A stretch of DNA of 64,000 nt from Paenibacillus xerothermodurans (GTDB taxonomy: Bacteria > Bacillota > Bacilli > Paenibacillales > NBRC-103111). Each line of letters begins with the position of its first letter. Positions within the stretch are counted from its first letter, which is position 1. Shown here one piece after another: positions 16,668 through 25,212 of the stretch. A program made the position numbers and the translations under genes. Under the pieces are notes generated by a model, which was given only the letters and a program-made list of their open reading frames with translations, was not told the origin of the DNA and did no database searches. Location of the stretch: positions 348,253-412,252 of the forward strand of contig NZ_NHRJ02000003.1 in assembly GCF_002220865.2 (NCBI RefSeq), written 5' to 3'.

Positions 16668-18614
16668 ATGGATTTCTTCGATCGATTTGCCGTACCTAAT
16701 CCAGCTCCTACGATTTATGCGTCGATGGTTGCCATCGCTTTGACAATGATTGCGATAGTCGTAGGGTTAACCTATTTTAAAAAATGGGGCTATTTATGGC
16801 GTGAGTGGCTGACAACAGTTGACCATAAACGCATCGGCATAATGTATCTCATATCTGCGATATTAATGTTATTCCGCGGCGGCGTTGATGCTTTAATGAT
16901 GCGTGCCCAAACAGCTATTCCTAACAACCCGCTGCTCGGTGCGCAGGAGTATAATGAAGTGTTCACCACGCACGGGGTTGTTATGATCATATTCATGGCG
17001 ATGGCATTCATCATTGCCTTGATGAACTTCGTTGTTCCACTGCAAATCGGAGCTCGCGACGTAGCATTCCCGCGTTTGAATGCTCTTAGCTTCTGGCTCT
17101 ACTTTTTCGGAGCGATGTTGTTTAACATTTCCTTCGTAATCGGCGGATCTCCTGATGCAGGATGGTCGTCGTATTTCCCTCTGGCAAGTAATGAATTCAG
17201 TCATTCTGTCGGAACCAACTATTATATGTTTGCTCTTCAGATTTCGGGGCTTGGTACGTTGATCACAGGTGTTAACTTTGTCACTACCATTCTGAAAATG
17301 AGAGCGCCTGGTATGACATTGATGAAAATGCCAATGTTCTCATGGTCCGCTCTGATCACTAACCTGATCATCGCGTTCGCGTTCCCTGTGCTGACAATCG
17401 CGCTGATTATGGGGACAATGGACCGACTGTTCGGCACAAACTTCTTCACATCGGACAACGGTGGGATGGATATGCTTTGGGCGAACTTGTTCTGGGTTTG
17501 GGGACATCCTGAGGTATACATCTTGATTTTGCCGGCATTCGGTATTTACAGTGAAGTTATTTCGACGTTCGCACGTCGTAACTTGTACGGTTATGCATCA
17601 ATGGTAATCTCCATGGTAGCCATTTCTGTACTGTCATTTGTAGTATGGGTGCATCACTTCTTCACAATGGGCCAAGGAGCGCTGGTCAACAGCATCTTCT
17701 CGATCACCACGATGGCTATCGCCGTTCCGACCGGGATCAAGATATTCAACTGGTTGTTCACATTGCGAAAAGGTAAGATTGAGTTCACGGTACCTATGCT
17801 GTACTCACTAGGTTTCATTCCGATTTTCACAATCGGTGGGGTGACCGGGGTTATGCTTGGAATGGCGAGCGCTGACTACCAATACCATAACACTATGTTC
17901 TTGGTCGCCCACTTCCACTTGGTAATCATTCCTGGTGTTGTATTCGCGATGCTGGCCGGTCTCACTTACTGGTGGCCAAAAATGTTCGGCTTCATGCTGA
18001 ACGAACGAATCGGGAAATTGGCCTTCTGGTTTATCTCGATCAGCACATGCGTAACGTTCTTCCCTATGTTCATCTCCGGATTGGATGGTCAAGCACGTCG
18101 TATGTACACCTACTCGCCAGAGACTGGATTCGGTCTATGGAATATGATCTCGTTTATCGGGGCTGTAGGTCTGGCAATCGGCTTTGCATTAATTGTTTAT
18201 AACATTTACTACAGTGTGCGTTACTCACCAAGAAACATTTCGTCCGACCCTTGGGATGCACGTTCGCTTGAATGGGCTACTCACAGTCCTGTTCCGGAAT
18301 ACAACTTTGCGATCGTACCAACGGTTGATTCCACCGAAGCCTTCTGGGATTCGAAGAAAAAGGGCTTTAAACTGTTCAGAGGCAAACTGGAGAAAATTCA
18401 TATGCCGAATAACAGCGGGGTACCGTTTATCATCGGCAGTATCTTCTTCGCGTGGGGCTTTTCATTCGTATTCGGCCTCTGGCCTGCGGTCATCGTGACA
18501 ACCATCGCTATATTTGCTTGTCTCGCGCACCGTTCGTTCGAGCAGGATCACGGCCGTTATATCCCTCTGGAAGAAGTGGAACAGACAGAAAAAAAATTGC
18601 GAGGTGCTAACTAA
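16668..18614 (+). CDS. qoxB: heme-copper quinol oxidase subunit I
   Basis: Catalytic subunit with the low-spin heme and the heme a3-CuB centre. 648 residues with about 14-15 membrane helices. WGHPEVYILILPAFG holds the CuB His and cross-linked Tyr region, VWVHHFFTMG the two further CuB histidines, and LVAHFHLVIIPG the heme-binding pair. The proton-pumping oxidase of aerobic growth. AAAGGAG before ATG 16668. Its stop overlaps the qoxC start by one base. Confidence 0.95.
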   Translation: MDFFDRFAVPNPAPTIYASMVAIALTMIAIVVGLTYFKKWGYLWREWLTTVDHKRIGIMYLISAILMLFRGGVDALMMRAQTAIPNNPLLGAQEYNEVFTTHGVVMIIFMAMAFIIALMNFVVPLQIGARDVAFPRLNALSFWLYFFGAMLFNISFVIGGSPDAGWSSYFPLASNEFSHSVGTNYYMFALQISGLGTLITGVNFVTTILKMRAPGMTLMKMPMFSWSALITNLIIAFAFPVLTIALIMGTMDRLFGTNFFTSDNGGMDMLWANLFWVWGHPEVYILILPAFGIYSEVISTFARRNLYGYASMVISMVAISVLSFVVWVHHFFTMGQGALVNSIFSITTMAIAVPTGIKIFNWLFTLRKGKIEFTVPMLYSLGFIPIFTIGGVTGVMLGMASADYQYHNTMFLVAHFHLVIIPGVVFAMLAGLTYWWPKMFGFMLNERIGKLAFWFISISTCVTFFPMFISGLDGQARRMYTYSPETGFGLWNMISFIGAVGLAIGFALIVYNIYYSVRYSPRNISSDPWDARSLEWATHSPVPEYNFAIVPTVDSTEAFWDSKKKGFKLFRGKLEKIHMPNNSGVPFIIGSIFFAWGFSFVFGLWPAVIVTTIAIFACLAHRSFEQDHGRYIPLEEVEQTEKKLRGAN

Positions 18615-19210
18615 TGAAAATAGATCACTCGCTGCCACTCGAATATAGCACGGAACAGAATCGCTTAAACATCTTAGGCTTCTGGATTTTCCTTGGAGCG
18701 GAAATTGCGCTCTTCGGAACACTTTTCGCGTCATACTTCACATTGGTTGATCGGACCGGTGCCGGTCCGACCGGCGCGGAGATTTTTGAAATCACGCCTG
18801 TGATTATCGAGACCCTGCTGTTGCTGCTAAGCAGCTTCACTATCGGCCTTGGCATACACGCCATGCGCATCGACAGGCTGAAAGCGATGATGGCCTTCTT
18901 CGGTGTCACGCTATTGCTCGGTCTGGGATTTTTGGGTGTTGAAATTTACGATTTTGTTATGTATGTGCATGAAGGCGCGACGCTGCAAACGAGCGCGTTT
19001 ACGGCCATACTGTTTCTGACATTGGGAACGCATGGAGCACACGTAACGTTTGGCTTGTTCTGGGGATTGTTCATCCTGATGCAAGCGAAACGGCACGGCC
19101 TGACGCCTGAAGTAGGCAATAAGGCATTCATTTTCTCACTTTACTGGCACTTCCTGGACGTGGTTTGGATCTTTATCTTTAGCTTCGTCTACCTGAAAGG
19201 AATGATGTGA
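18614..19210 (+). CDS. qoxC: heme-copper quinol oxidase subunit III
   Basis: 198 residues, five membrane segments, subunit III family (EQNRLNILGFWIFLGAEIALF, THGAHVTFGLFWGL, YWHFLDVVWIFIFS). It stabilises the oxidase and may guide oxygen or protons to the active site. Its ATG overlaps the TAA of qoxB and is preceded by GAGGTG, so translation is coupled. Confidence 0.95.
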   Translation: MKIDHSLPLEYSTEQNRLNILGFWIFLGAEIALFGTLFASYFTLVDRTGAGPTGAEIFEITPVIIETLLLLLSSFTIGLGIHAMRIDRLKAMMAFFGVTLLLGLGFLGVEIYDFVMYVHEGATLQTSAFTAILFLTLGTHGAHVTFGLFWGLFILMQAKRHGLTPEVGNKAFIFSLYWHFLDVVWIFIFSFVYLKGMM

Positions 19211-19494
19211 ACATGAAACAACTATTCCCGCTCAAACAAGTGATGGGTTTTGTGTTTTCACTGGTCCTTACTGCGGTTGCGCTTGCTGTCTACTTCCTTG
19301 ACATGTCGTTCGCAGCGGGCATGACGGTGCTTCTTGTGACGGCATTCATACAGGCAGCCCTTCAGCTGGTAGTGTTTATGCACGCCGGTGAAAGCAAGGA
19401 TAAATCATCAATCTACACCAGCTTGTATTATGGTGTATTCGTAGCTCTTGTCACGGTCTTTGGTTCGCTGTTGACCTTGATCTGGGGTTACTAA
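19207..19494 (+). CDS. qoxD: heme-copper quinol oxidase subunit IV
   Basis: 95 residues with three membrane helices (about 10-30, 38-57 and 70-92), containing TAFIQAALQLVVFMHAGE, the subunit IV signature. GTG 19207 overlaps the qoxC stop by four bases; ATG 19213 two codons later is an equally possible start, since AAAGGA at 19196-19201 serves both. Last gene of the operon, followed by a terminator. Confidence 0.92.
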   Translation: MNMKQLFPLKQVMGFVFSLVLTAVALAVYFLDMSFAAGMTVLLVTAFIQAALQLVVFMHAGESKDKSSIYTSLYYGVFVALVTVFGSLLTLIWGY

Positions 19495-19510
19495 TATCAC
19501 GTCGTACAGC

Positions 19511-19541
19511 AGAGGACGTCTATCCGACGTTCTCTTTTTTT
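19511..19541 (+). terminator. intrinsic terminator of qoxABCD
   Basis: AGAGGACGTC (19511-19520) pairs with GACGTTCTCT (19526-19535) with one G-T pair, followed by a T tract. Confidence 0.9.
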
Positions 19542-19587
19542 ATGGTCAAGCCCGCTCGGGTGAATCTGCATTGGCACGCTGCAGTCT

Positions 19588-19803
19588 TTACTTGTGCCTC
19601 TTGGTCACCATTTCTTCGGAAGCGACCAAAAACACTCCCATCAAGAAGATGAAAACAGCGCCCACAACGGTGCCAATGCCAACGCCCGTGACTTCACCGT
19701 AACCGCTTCCGAAAAATCCATATAAGAATATCGCAATACCGATCAACAGCACTACAGCACCAACATACTTCACGGTGTTCAATATCTTAGCTGAGGAATT
19801 CAT
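19588..19803 (-). CDS. small two-helix membrane protein of unknown function
   Basis: 71 residues with two membrane segments (about 10-30 and 37-57) joined by a glycine-rich turn and ending in a charged tail. ATG 19803 (MNSSAKILNTVKYVG) is chosen over ATG 19827 because AAGGAG lies 8 bases before it and inside the longer frame. Resembles generic small membrane proteins of Bacillales. No link to the convergent qox operon is evident. Confidence 0.75.
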   Translation of the reverse strand: MNSSAKILNTVKYVGAVVLLIGIAIFLYGFFGSGYGEVTGVGIGTVVGAVFIFLMGVFLVASEEMVTKRHK

Positions 19804-19967
19804 GCGCTCATCTCCTTTTTTATCCATTATTGGTCATGTTCACATAATCGTCAATCATTTCTACTTATTTTGCCACAAATCGACATTGTGATACTGGGCA
19901 TTGTCGCCGTGATGCTCCGCCATACCCAACCAAGATAGGCCTCGGTTGGGCACGGAGTGTATCACCT

Positions 19968-20765
19968 TTACCGCGGCTTCCATGAGCTTTTTTTGCGAGT
20001 TTTGCTGGACACAAATACGGCCAACCTTTTGCGGAGGGTCTTCCTCGATTGCAAGATGTGATGATACAGAGCATGCTTTTCGGCGGCGGTGACACCCCAA
20101 TCTGCAGGAATCGAATCGATAATTTTGCGGATTTGCGATCCTCGTATCGCTTTGATTTTCTTGATTGACGCCAACAACGTCTTACGATCTTTGAACAGTG
20201 TCGCACACCAGCGGTGGACTCTTCGTTTTATTGTCTTTTGCGGAATGACCTTGAGGGACTTCTTCGTCCATTTAAACCCATTGGTAAAGCAGTTGGCGTG
20301 ATCGATAATATACACCCGGCGGCTGCGTGAATAACCGTCTACCAGAATATTGCCTCTTCCTCTGTCCGTATTGTTTACCCAGTGATCAAATGCGATCAAA
20401 CTTTTAAGCTGGTCGGCATTCCTCAGCTGCCGTCTGCCTGGAGGCCGCGCTTGCGAGAGTGGCACGCAGTGATCCAAGTATAAGCTGGCGAACTGGCGCC
20501 CGGCCTTCAACCTGCGCCGTGCAAGGCGCTTGTTGGCCTTAATGAATTTTTGGGATATGGATACCACCTTGAACGGGACAATAGGCAGATTTAACAGTTT
20601 GGCGAGGCGTCCTACCACGTATTCGTTGACGAGAACTCTCGTGCCTTGCCGGTTGTTTTTGAATTTCACCACATACTCACAGCCGTCGTTGAACAGTATG
20701 AGCTGAGGTCTGGCTTTCCCTGGAAGTCCCTTGATCAGGCGGACAGGCTGAATGGCTCGCGCCAT
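19968..20765 (-). CDS. HipA-like kinase-fold protein
   Basis: 265 residues, strongly basic. It has the layout of HipA/PI3K-like kinases: a lysine in YVVKFK (Lys34) as the ATP-binding residue, VNEYVVGRLAKLL, then FDHWVNNTDRGRGNILV with Asp134 and Asn139 as catalytic-loop residues, and IIDHANCF with metal-binding Asp155. All key residues appear intact, so phosphotransfer is plausible; the substrate is unknown. It lacks the HipA N-terminal subdomain and no HipB-like antitoxin gene is next to it, so it is not a standard toxin pair. It overlaps the glycosyltransferase stop (ATGATG; ATG 20768 or 20765 possible) and is translationally coupled to it. Confidence 0.78.
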   Translation of the reverse strand: MARAIQPVRLIKGLPGKARPQLILFNDGCEYVVKFKNNRQGTRVLVNEYVVGRLAKLLNLPIVPFKVVSISQKFIKANKRLARRRLKAGRQFASLYLDHCVPLSQARPPGRRQLRNADQLKSLIAFDHWVNNTDRGRGNILVDGYSRSRRVYIIDHANCFTNGFKWTKKSLKVIPQKTIKRRVHRWCATLFKDRKTLLASIKKIKAIRGSQIRKIIDSIPADWGVTAAEKHALYHHILQSRKTLRKRLAVFVSSKTRKKSSWKPR

Positions 20766-21889
20766 CATCTCACCTTCTTTCCGCGCCGTATCGATCTGCG
20801 GGGCCTGTTCCGAATGACGGCTCTTATAACGCGTAGGTGCTGGCGCGCACACACTCCAGGAGAGAATCTTCGTTTCACCACGCGCAGGCCGTTCTTTCGA
20901 ATTTTCTTCCTCGTCGCATGGTTATTCAGCATAGCCTCGAGGTGTTTGACCGCCTTCGTTACGCTGTTCGGTTGGTATAGTTTACCGTTACGATTATGAT
21001 CGATTAGCTCGGGGAGGGAAGATGCACCGGGCGCCACCACAGGGCAGCCGCAAGCCATCGCTTCAATGAATGTGTTGCCGAAGGATTCCATCTTCGTGGT
21101 TGATAGTGTGCAGCCTCCTGATTCGGCGATTTTACTGTACATCAATGGCATTTTCTGATAAGGAATAGAGGGAAACCAATGCACGACTTGGTTTAAGTTA
21201 TATCGCTTCACTTGCGCCTTGAACTGACGGCGTTCTTTACTCGCCTTTCCTCCGATTACGGCAAAACATACATCAGATCTTCGAGCTGCCATGGCCTTTG
21301 CGACTTTAAGCAGCATGCGCCAATTTTTTCTAGAATCGAGGCGCCCAATCCAGCCGATTATTTTTTTATTATTTGGAAGCGAGTGGAATGCTCGCTGGAT
21401 TTGTCCTTTGTCTTTTATCGGCCTGAACAGCTGATCGTTGATCGGGTTGTAAATGACCCGTATAGGCAGTCTCCTTTTTAACACGGAGGCAACCACCCTT
21501 TTCTGAAATGCGGAAGGAACGATGACGGCTTTCGGTCTCAAGCCTTTGAAATTGCGTAGATGCGGACGGATTTTATGGCGTTCCGGCGATCTAGCCTCTA
21601 TTATCAATTTGCCTTTATAGCCGGCTCTCTTAATCAAATGATAAACCTGTGAGGAGTCGACAACGATGATCGCGTCGTATTTATTTCTTCGGATGATACG
21701 TACGATTCTGTTGGAGTTTCTGGTCAAGTGAACTCGAGCGACGTCCTTGAGCATATGGCGGCCGCCCTTATCCCGCAGATAAAGAAACTCCGTTTTAACA
21801 TTATGTTTGGCGAAATAAATCGCGCGGTTCCGCCACCCGGCATTGACGCCACCGACGGTGAGCAGCCGCCATATCACCAATATTTTCAA
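20765..21889 (-). CDS. GT4-type glycosyltransferase, very basic
   Basis: 374 residues. An N-terminal Rossmann domain starts at ILVIWRLLTVGGVNAGWRNR; the C-terminal GT-B domain contains IGWIGRLDSRKNW and the E-x7-E motif ESFGNTFIEAMACGCPVV that binds the nucleotide sugar. Arg and Lys are unusually frequent throughout. Start TTG 21889 is chosen because AGGAGG lies 7 bases before it; a GTG two codons earlier is too close, and the longer frame to 22039 lacks a site. The two-gene unit with the kinase-like protein recalls glycosyltransferase plus kinase-fold pairs in spore-coat clusters such as cotSA-cotS, but this is only an analogy. Confidence 0.85.
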   Translation of the reverse strand: MKILVIWRLLTVGGVNAGWRNRAIYFAKHNVKTEFLYLRDKGGRHMLKDVARVHLTRNSNRIVRIIRRNKYDAIIVVDSSQVYHLIKRAGYKGKLIIEARSPERHKIRPHLRNFKGLRPKAVIVPSAFQKRVVASVLKRRLPIRVIYNPINDQLFRPIKDKGQIQRAFHSLPNNKKIIGWIGRLDSRKNWRMLLKVAKAMAARRSDVCFAVIGGKASKERRQFKAQVKRYNLNQVVHWFPSIPYQKMPLMYSKIAESGGCTLSTTKMESFGNTFIEAMACGCPVVAPGASSLPELIDHNRNGKLYQPNSVTKAVKHLEAMLNNHATRKKIRKNGLRVVKRRFSPGVCARQHLRVIRAVIRNRPRRSIRRGKKVR

Positions 21890-22257
21890 GTGCACACCTC
21901 CTGTAAAGTGTTCTCCGTTATTGTATGATGATATTGTAAAGTTGGATTGGACAACTGCACATTTTATAACACGCGGGTCAATCCTATCATATTCATCGTT
22001 TGTGCTTCGTGTTTTTCGCGTATAATACCCGTATATCAACTGAAAATACCAGCGCTAGGATTGCGGTCGGCCGTGCTTTGGTTCGAGACCGTGTTTGACA
22101 TGAGAACACTCTTCGCCGCGGCGCGCGCCCATATCAATGGTGTATAATCTTATGCATGAGGCAGCGCACGCGCCAGGAGACGGCATGAGGGCTTCCGGCG
22201 TTCGATTGGGCCGCGGCGGTCGTACAACAGCGACAACAATAGGATGGGGAAATGTAA
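21890..22257. other. divergent promoter region between glycosyltransferase and MFS gene
   Basis: No gene. AT-rich segments at about 21915-22030 (for example GTATAATACC near 22020 on the plus strand) could hold promoters for both sides. I found no clear operator or terminator. Confidence 0.35.
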
Positions 22258-23502
22258 ATGGCTATGTTAACTAATCGAAAACTATCGTTGTTTTTGTTAT
22301 TGGCAAATTTATTTATCCCATTTTTGGGAATCGGTTTGGTGATTCCTATCATGCCGGCATACATGCGGGAACTGGGGCTGACCGGTGAAATCATGGGATA
22401 TTTAATCGCATCGTTTTCATGTGCGCAGCTTTTGGTTTCTCCTATCGCCGGAGTGTGGGTTGACCGAATCGGCAGAAAGAAAATGATAATCTACGGATTG
22501 TTCATTTTTGCGTTTTCAGAGTTTCTCTTCGGAATCGGGAGCCATGTGTCGGTGCTGTTCATCTCGCGAGTGTTGGGTGGAGTTAGCGCTGCATTCATTA
22601 TGCCGGCGGTTACCGCTTTCGTGGCCGATATCACAACATCGGAGGAGCGGCCGCAAGCAATGGGCTACGTTTCTGCCGCGATCAGTGCCGGTTTTATCAT
22701 CGGTCCAGGAGTAGGCGGCTTTGTAGCTGATTTAGGCTTGCGGGCGCCATTCTTTCTTGCGGCTGCTATAGCTGCCGTCGCTGCAGTCTCGTCAGTGTTC
22801 GTACTCAAGGAACCCTTGTCCCCGGCACAACTGGAGGCGAATGCGAGAAATAAAATTAAGCTGGATTTTGGAGCAGAGCTGAAAAAATCACTCCAGCCGG
22901 CATATTTTGCGCCACTGCTCATTGTATTCGTGCTCGCCTTCGGATTGTCGGCATATGAAACGATGTTCGGATTATTTGTTTCGGAAAAATTTAATTTCAG
23001 TCCTCGAGACATATCTATTATCATCACGGTGGGCACCGTTTTCGGCTTTGTCGCCCAGATAGCGTTTTTTGGCAGGATCATTGAAAAATTAGGGGAAAAA
23101 CGGCTCATCCAAGGCACGTTAATATTCGCGGCTCTGTTTATCGCCCTCTCCGTGGTGATCAGCAGATACTGGCTTGTTATGGTCGTGACGTTCGTAGTAT
23201 TTTTGGCCTGCGATCTGCTTCGTCCTGCGTTGACGACGCTGCTCTCAAGGCTGGCGGGCAAAGAGCAGGGATTCGTTGCGGGAATGAACTCCACCTACAC
23301 AAGCCTGGGAAATATTATCGGCCCTACCTTGGCGGGCATCCTGTTTGATTGGAACATCAATCTCCCTTACATCTTTGCGGCGTTTATTCTCATCGCCGGC
23401 TTTGTCATGTCGGTTTTTTGGAAGGAGCAGCAGTTAGATGCCGCTGACGCAAGCGAATCCGCTGGATCACAAACAAACAATGGCGGGGCCGGAACGAAAT
23501 AA
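22258..23502 (+). CDS. MFS multidrug exporter, Bmr/NorA-like (DHA1)
   Basis: 414 residues, 12 membrane segments. Motif A is seen as GVWVDRIGRKKMIIYG (about 65-80) and motif C as GPGVGGFVADLG (about 155-165), both marking proton-drug antiporters. The opening FIPFLGIGLVIPIMPAYM is typical of the NorA/Bmr branch. The C-terminal about 20 residues are polar and cytoplasmic. GGGG 8 bases before ATG 22258. No regulator gene adjoins it. Confidence 0.88.
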   Translation: MAMLTNRKLSLFLLLANLFIPFLGIGLVIPIMPAYMRELGLTGEIMGYLIASFSCAQLLVSPIAGVWVDRIGRKKMIIYGLFIFAFSEFLFGIGSHVSVLFISRVLGGVSAAFIMPAVTAFVADITTSEERPQAMGYVSAAISAGFIIGPGVGGFVADLGLRAPFFLAAAIAAVAAVSSVFVLKEPLSPAQLEANARNKIKLDFGAELKKSLQPAYFAPLLIVFVLAFGLSAYETMFGLFVSEKFNFSPRDISIIITVGTVFGFVAQIAFFGRIIEKLGEKRLIQGTLIFAALFIALSVVISRYWLVMVVTFVVFLACDLLRPALTTLLSRLAGKEQGFVAGMNSTYTSLGNIIGPTLAGILFDWNINLPYIFAAFILIAGFVMSVFWKEQQLDAADASESAGSQTNNGGAGTK

Positions 23503-23751
23503 GATTACGATGAATAAATCAAAATATATTATGCTGAATGGTTGTGAAACAGTATCACGTGGAATGGCAAGCAGCTGTTTTTCATATAATCACCTCTACT
23601 ATCAAAAGTATATGTTAAAAAAATATAAATGGTACGGACGGAAAGGTAGGGAGTCGGTCACTTAGGCCGCGTTTACTCTTCGAAGCCAGGATATTCTAGC
23701 GTGAGCGAAGAACTTTATGTAAAAAAGGAAGCTTGGGAGGTGTACTGGACG

Positions 23752-25128
23752 TTGGCGATCGAACCGTCCCGGATGAATAGAAAAGAACTACTTCTTATTA
23801 CAGCTGTAGCGCTCGGTACACTGCTCAATCCGCTTAATACTACTATGATATCGGTGGCGCTCGCCCGGCTGCAGGAGGATTTCCAGCTGACGTTCGCCGA
23901 TATATCGTGGCTCATTTCTACGTACTATTTAGCGAGCGCCATCGGACAGCCTGTGATGGGAAAATGGAGTGATTTGTTCGGGCGTAAAAGGGTGTTTATG
24001 CTGGGATTGTTCCTGGTGACATTGTCATCCAGCCTTGCCCCTCTCTCCCCGAGCTATGGCTGGCTTATAGGTTTTCGAATCATTCAGGCGATCGGAAGCT
24101 CTGCGTTGTTTCCGTCCGGAATGGGGATGATCCGCAGCCAGATTACCTCCCGGCAAGCGAGAGCGCTTGGTATTTTATCGATATTTTCCAGCACCTCGGC
24201 TGCATTCGGTCCCTCCCTCGGGGGGCTATTACTGCATTACGGAGATTGGCCGCTCATTTTCCTCTGCAACTTCCCATTTATCGCTGGTTCGTTTGTGTTG
24301 GCCTGGAAGGTGTTCCCGAACGATGCCGCATCGTCCGGCCGTGCGTCGGATATGGACTGGCGGGGCGTGATGCTGTTTTGCGTCGCCATTTTCATGTGGC
24401 TGCTGTTTTTCCTCTCATTATCAGACGGGTACAGCTTATGGAAGCTGGCCGCTAGTGTCATATTGACGGTTTGGTTTTACCGATTTGAGCTCCGCCGAAG
24501 CAAGCCGTTCATCGATGTCGTTTTTCTCAGACAAAACATCAATGTAACCTTGATATACGCTCAGTTTATTTTAACGAATGTCGCTTTCTACTCGATTATG
24601 TTCGGCATCCCGTCTTATCTGCAGAGGGTACAACGAATGGACCCGCAGCAGACGGGACTCGTTATGCTGTCTATCGCGGGCTTCAGCGTCTTGGTGACAC
24701 CCATAGTTGGCCGATGGATCGACCGTCGCGGCTCCAAACCGTCTCTCATTGTGGGCACAGCCTGCGTTATTGCCGGAGCGCTGCTTCTTTTGCTCATACA
24801 AGACGATGCCAGTGTGTTCACCATCTTCCTGGCACTGTGCGTGCTCGGCATTGCTAACGGCTTCAATAACTTGGGCATGCAGACTTCGTTATACGATTTC
24901 GTTACAAAAGAAGAGACGGGAGTAGCTTCCGGCTTATTTATGACCTCCAGGTTTATCGGAACGATCCTCTCTTCCAGTTTGTTGGCTGCACTTTTCGGCG
25001 AGAGCATCACCACAGCACATTTGCACAGCATGGCATGGACGTGTGCGGGATTAGGCGTGCTTATGTTTGTCCTCACCTTGAGACTGCCTCAGGTGAATCG
25101 GCCTGTAGCGCATGAAAAAGCCGGCTAG
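23752..25128 (+). CDS. MFS exporter, DHA2 (14-segment) type
   Basis: 458 residues, close to 14 membrane segments. Motifs include LNPLNTTMISVALARLQEDF (first helix), GKWSDLFGRKRVFMLG (motif A) and FGPSLGGLLLHYG (motif C). Predicted drug or metabolite proton antiporter of the EmrB/QacA branch. TTG 23752 is preferred because GGGAGGTG lies 8 bases before it; GTG 23701 has no site, and ATG 23773 lacks one too. It follows the other exporter after 250 bases in which a 51-codon frame (23512-23667) is not convincing. GCCGGC/GCCGGC repeats at 25124-25143 may act as a weak terminator. Confidence 0.85.
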   Translation: MAIEPSRMNRKELLLITAVALGTLLNPLNTTMISVALARLQEDFQLTFADISWLISTYYLASAIGQPVMGKWSDLFGRKRVFMLGLFLVTLSSSLAPLSPSYGWLIGFRIIQAIGSSALFPSGMGMIRSQITSRQARALGILSIFSSTSAAFGPSLGGLLLHYGDWPLIFLCNFPFIAGSFVLAWKVFPNDAASSGRASDMDWRGVMLFCVAIFMWLLFFLSLSDGYSLWKLAASVILTVWFYRFELRRSKPFIDVVFLRQNINVTLIYAQFILTNVAFYSIMFGIPSYLQRVQRMDPQQTGLVMLSIAGFSVLVTPIVGRWIDRRGSKPSLIVGTACVIAGALLLLLIQDDASVFTIFLALCVLGIANGFNNLGMQTSLYDFVTKEETGVASGLFMTSRFIGTILSSSLLAALFGESITTAHLHSMAWTCAGLGVLMFVLTLRLPQVNRPVAHEKAG

Positions 25129-25212
25129 ACGCAGCCGGCATTGTATCATATGGTAGCGAGAATTTGCCGCCCAGCTGCCGGAATGGCAGGCTGAGCGGCC
25201 AGTTGGTGACGA

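Noticed and set aside
15605..19494. Cytochrome c oxidase (ctaCDEF) instead of quinol oxidase
   Set aside because: Subunit II lacks the CuA Cys and His ligands and any cytochrome c domain; the gene order and lengths fit qoxABCD.
19968..20765. HipA toxin of a toxin-antitoxin pair
   Set aside because: No HipB-like helix-turn-helix gene adjoins it, the HipA N-terminal subdomain is missing, and it is coupled to a glycosyltransferase.
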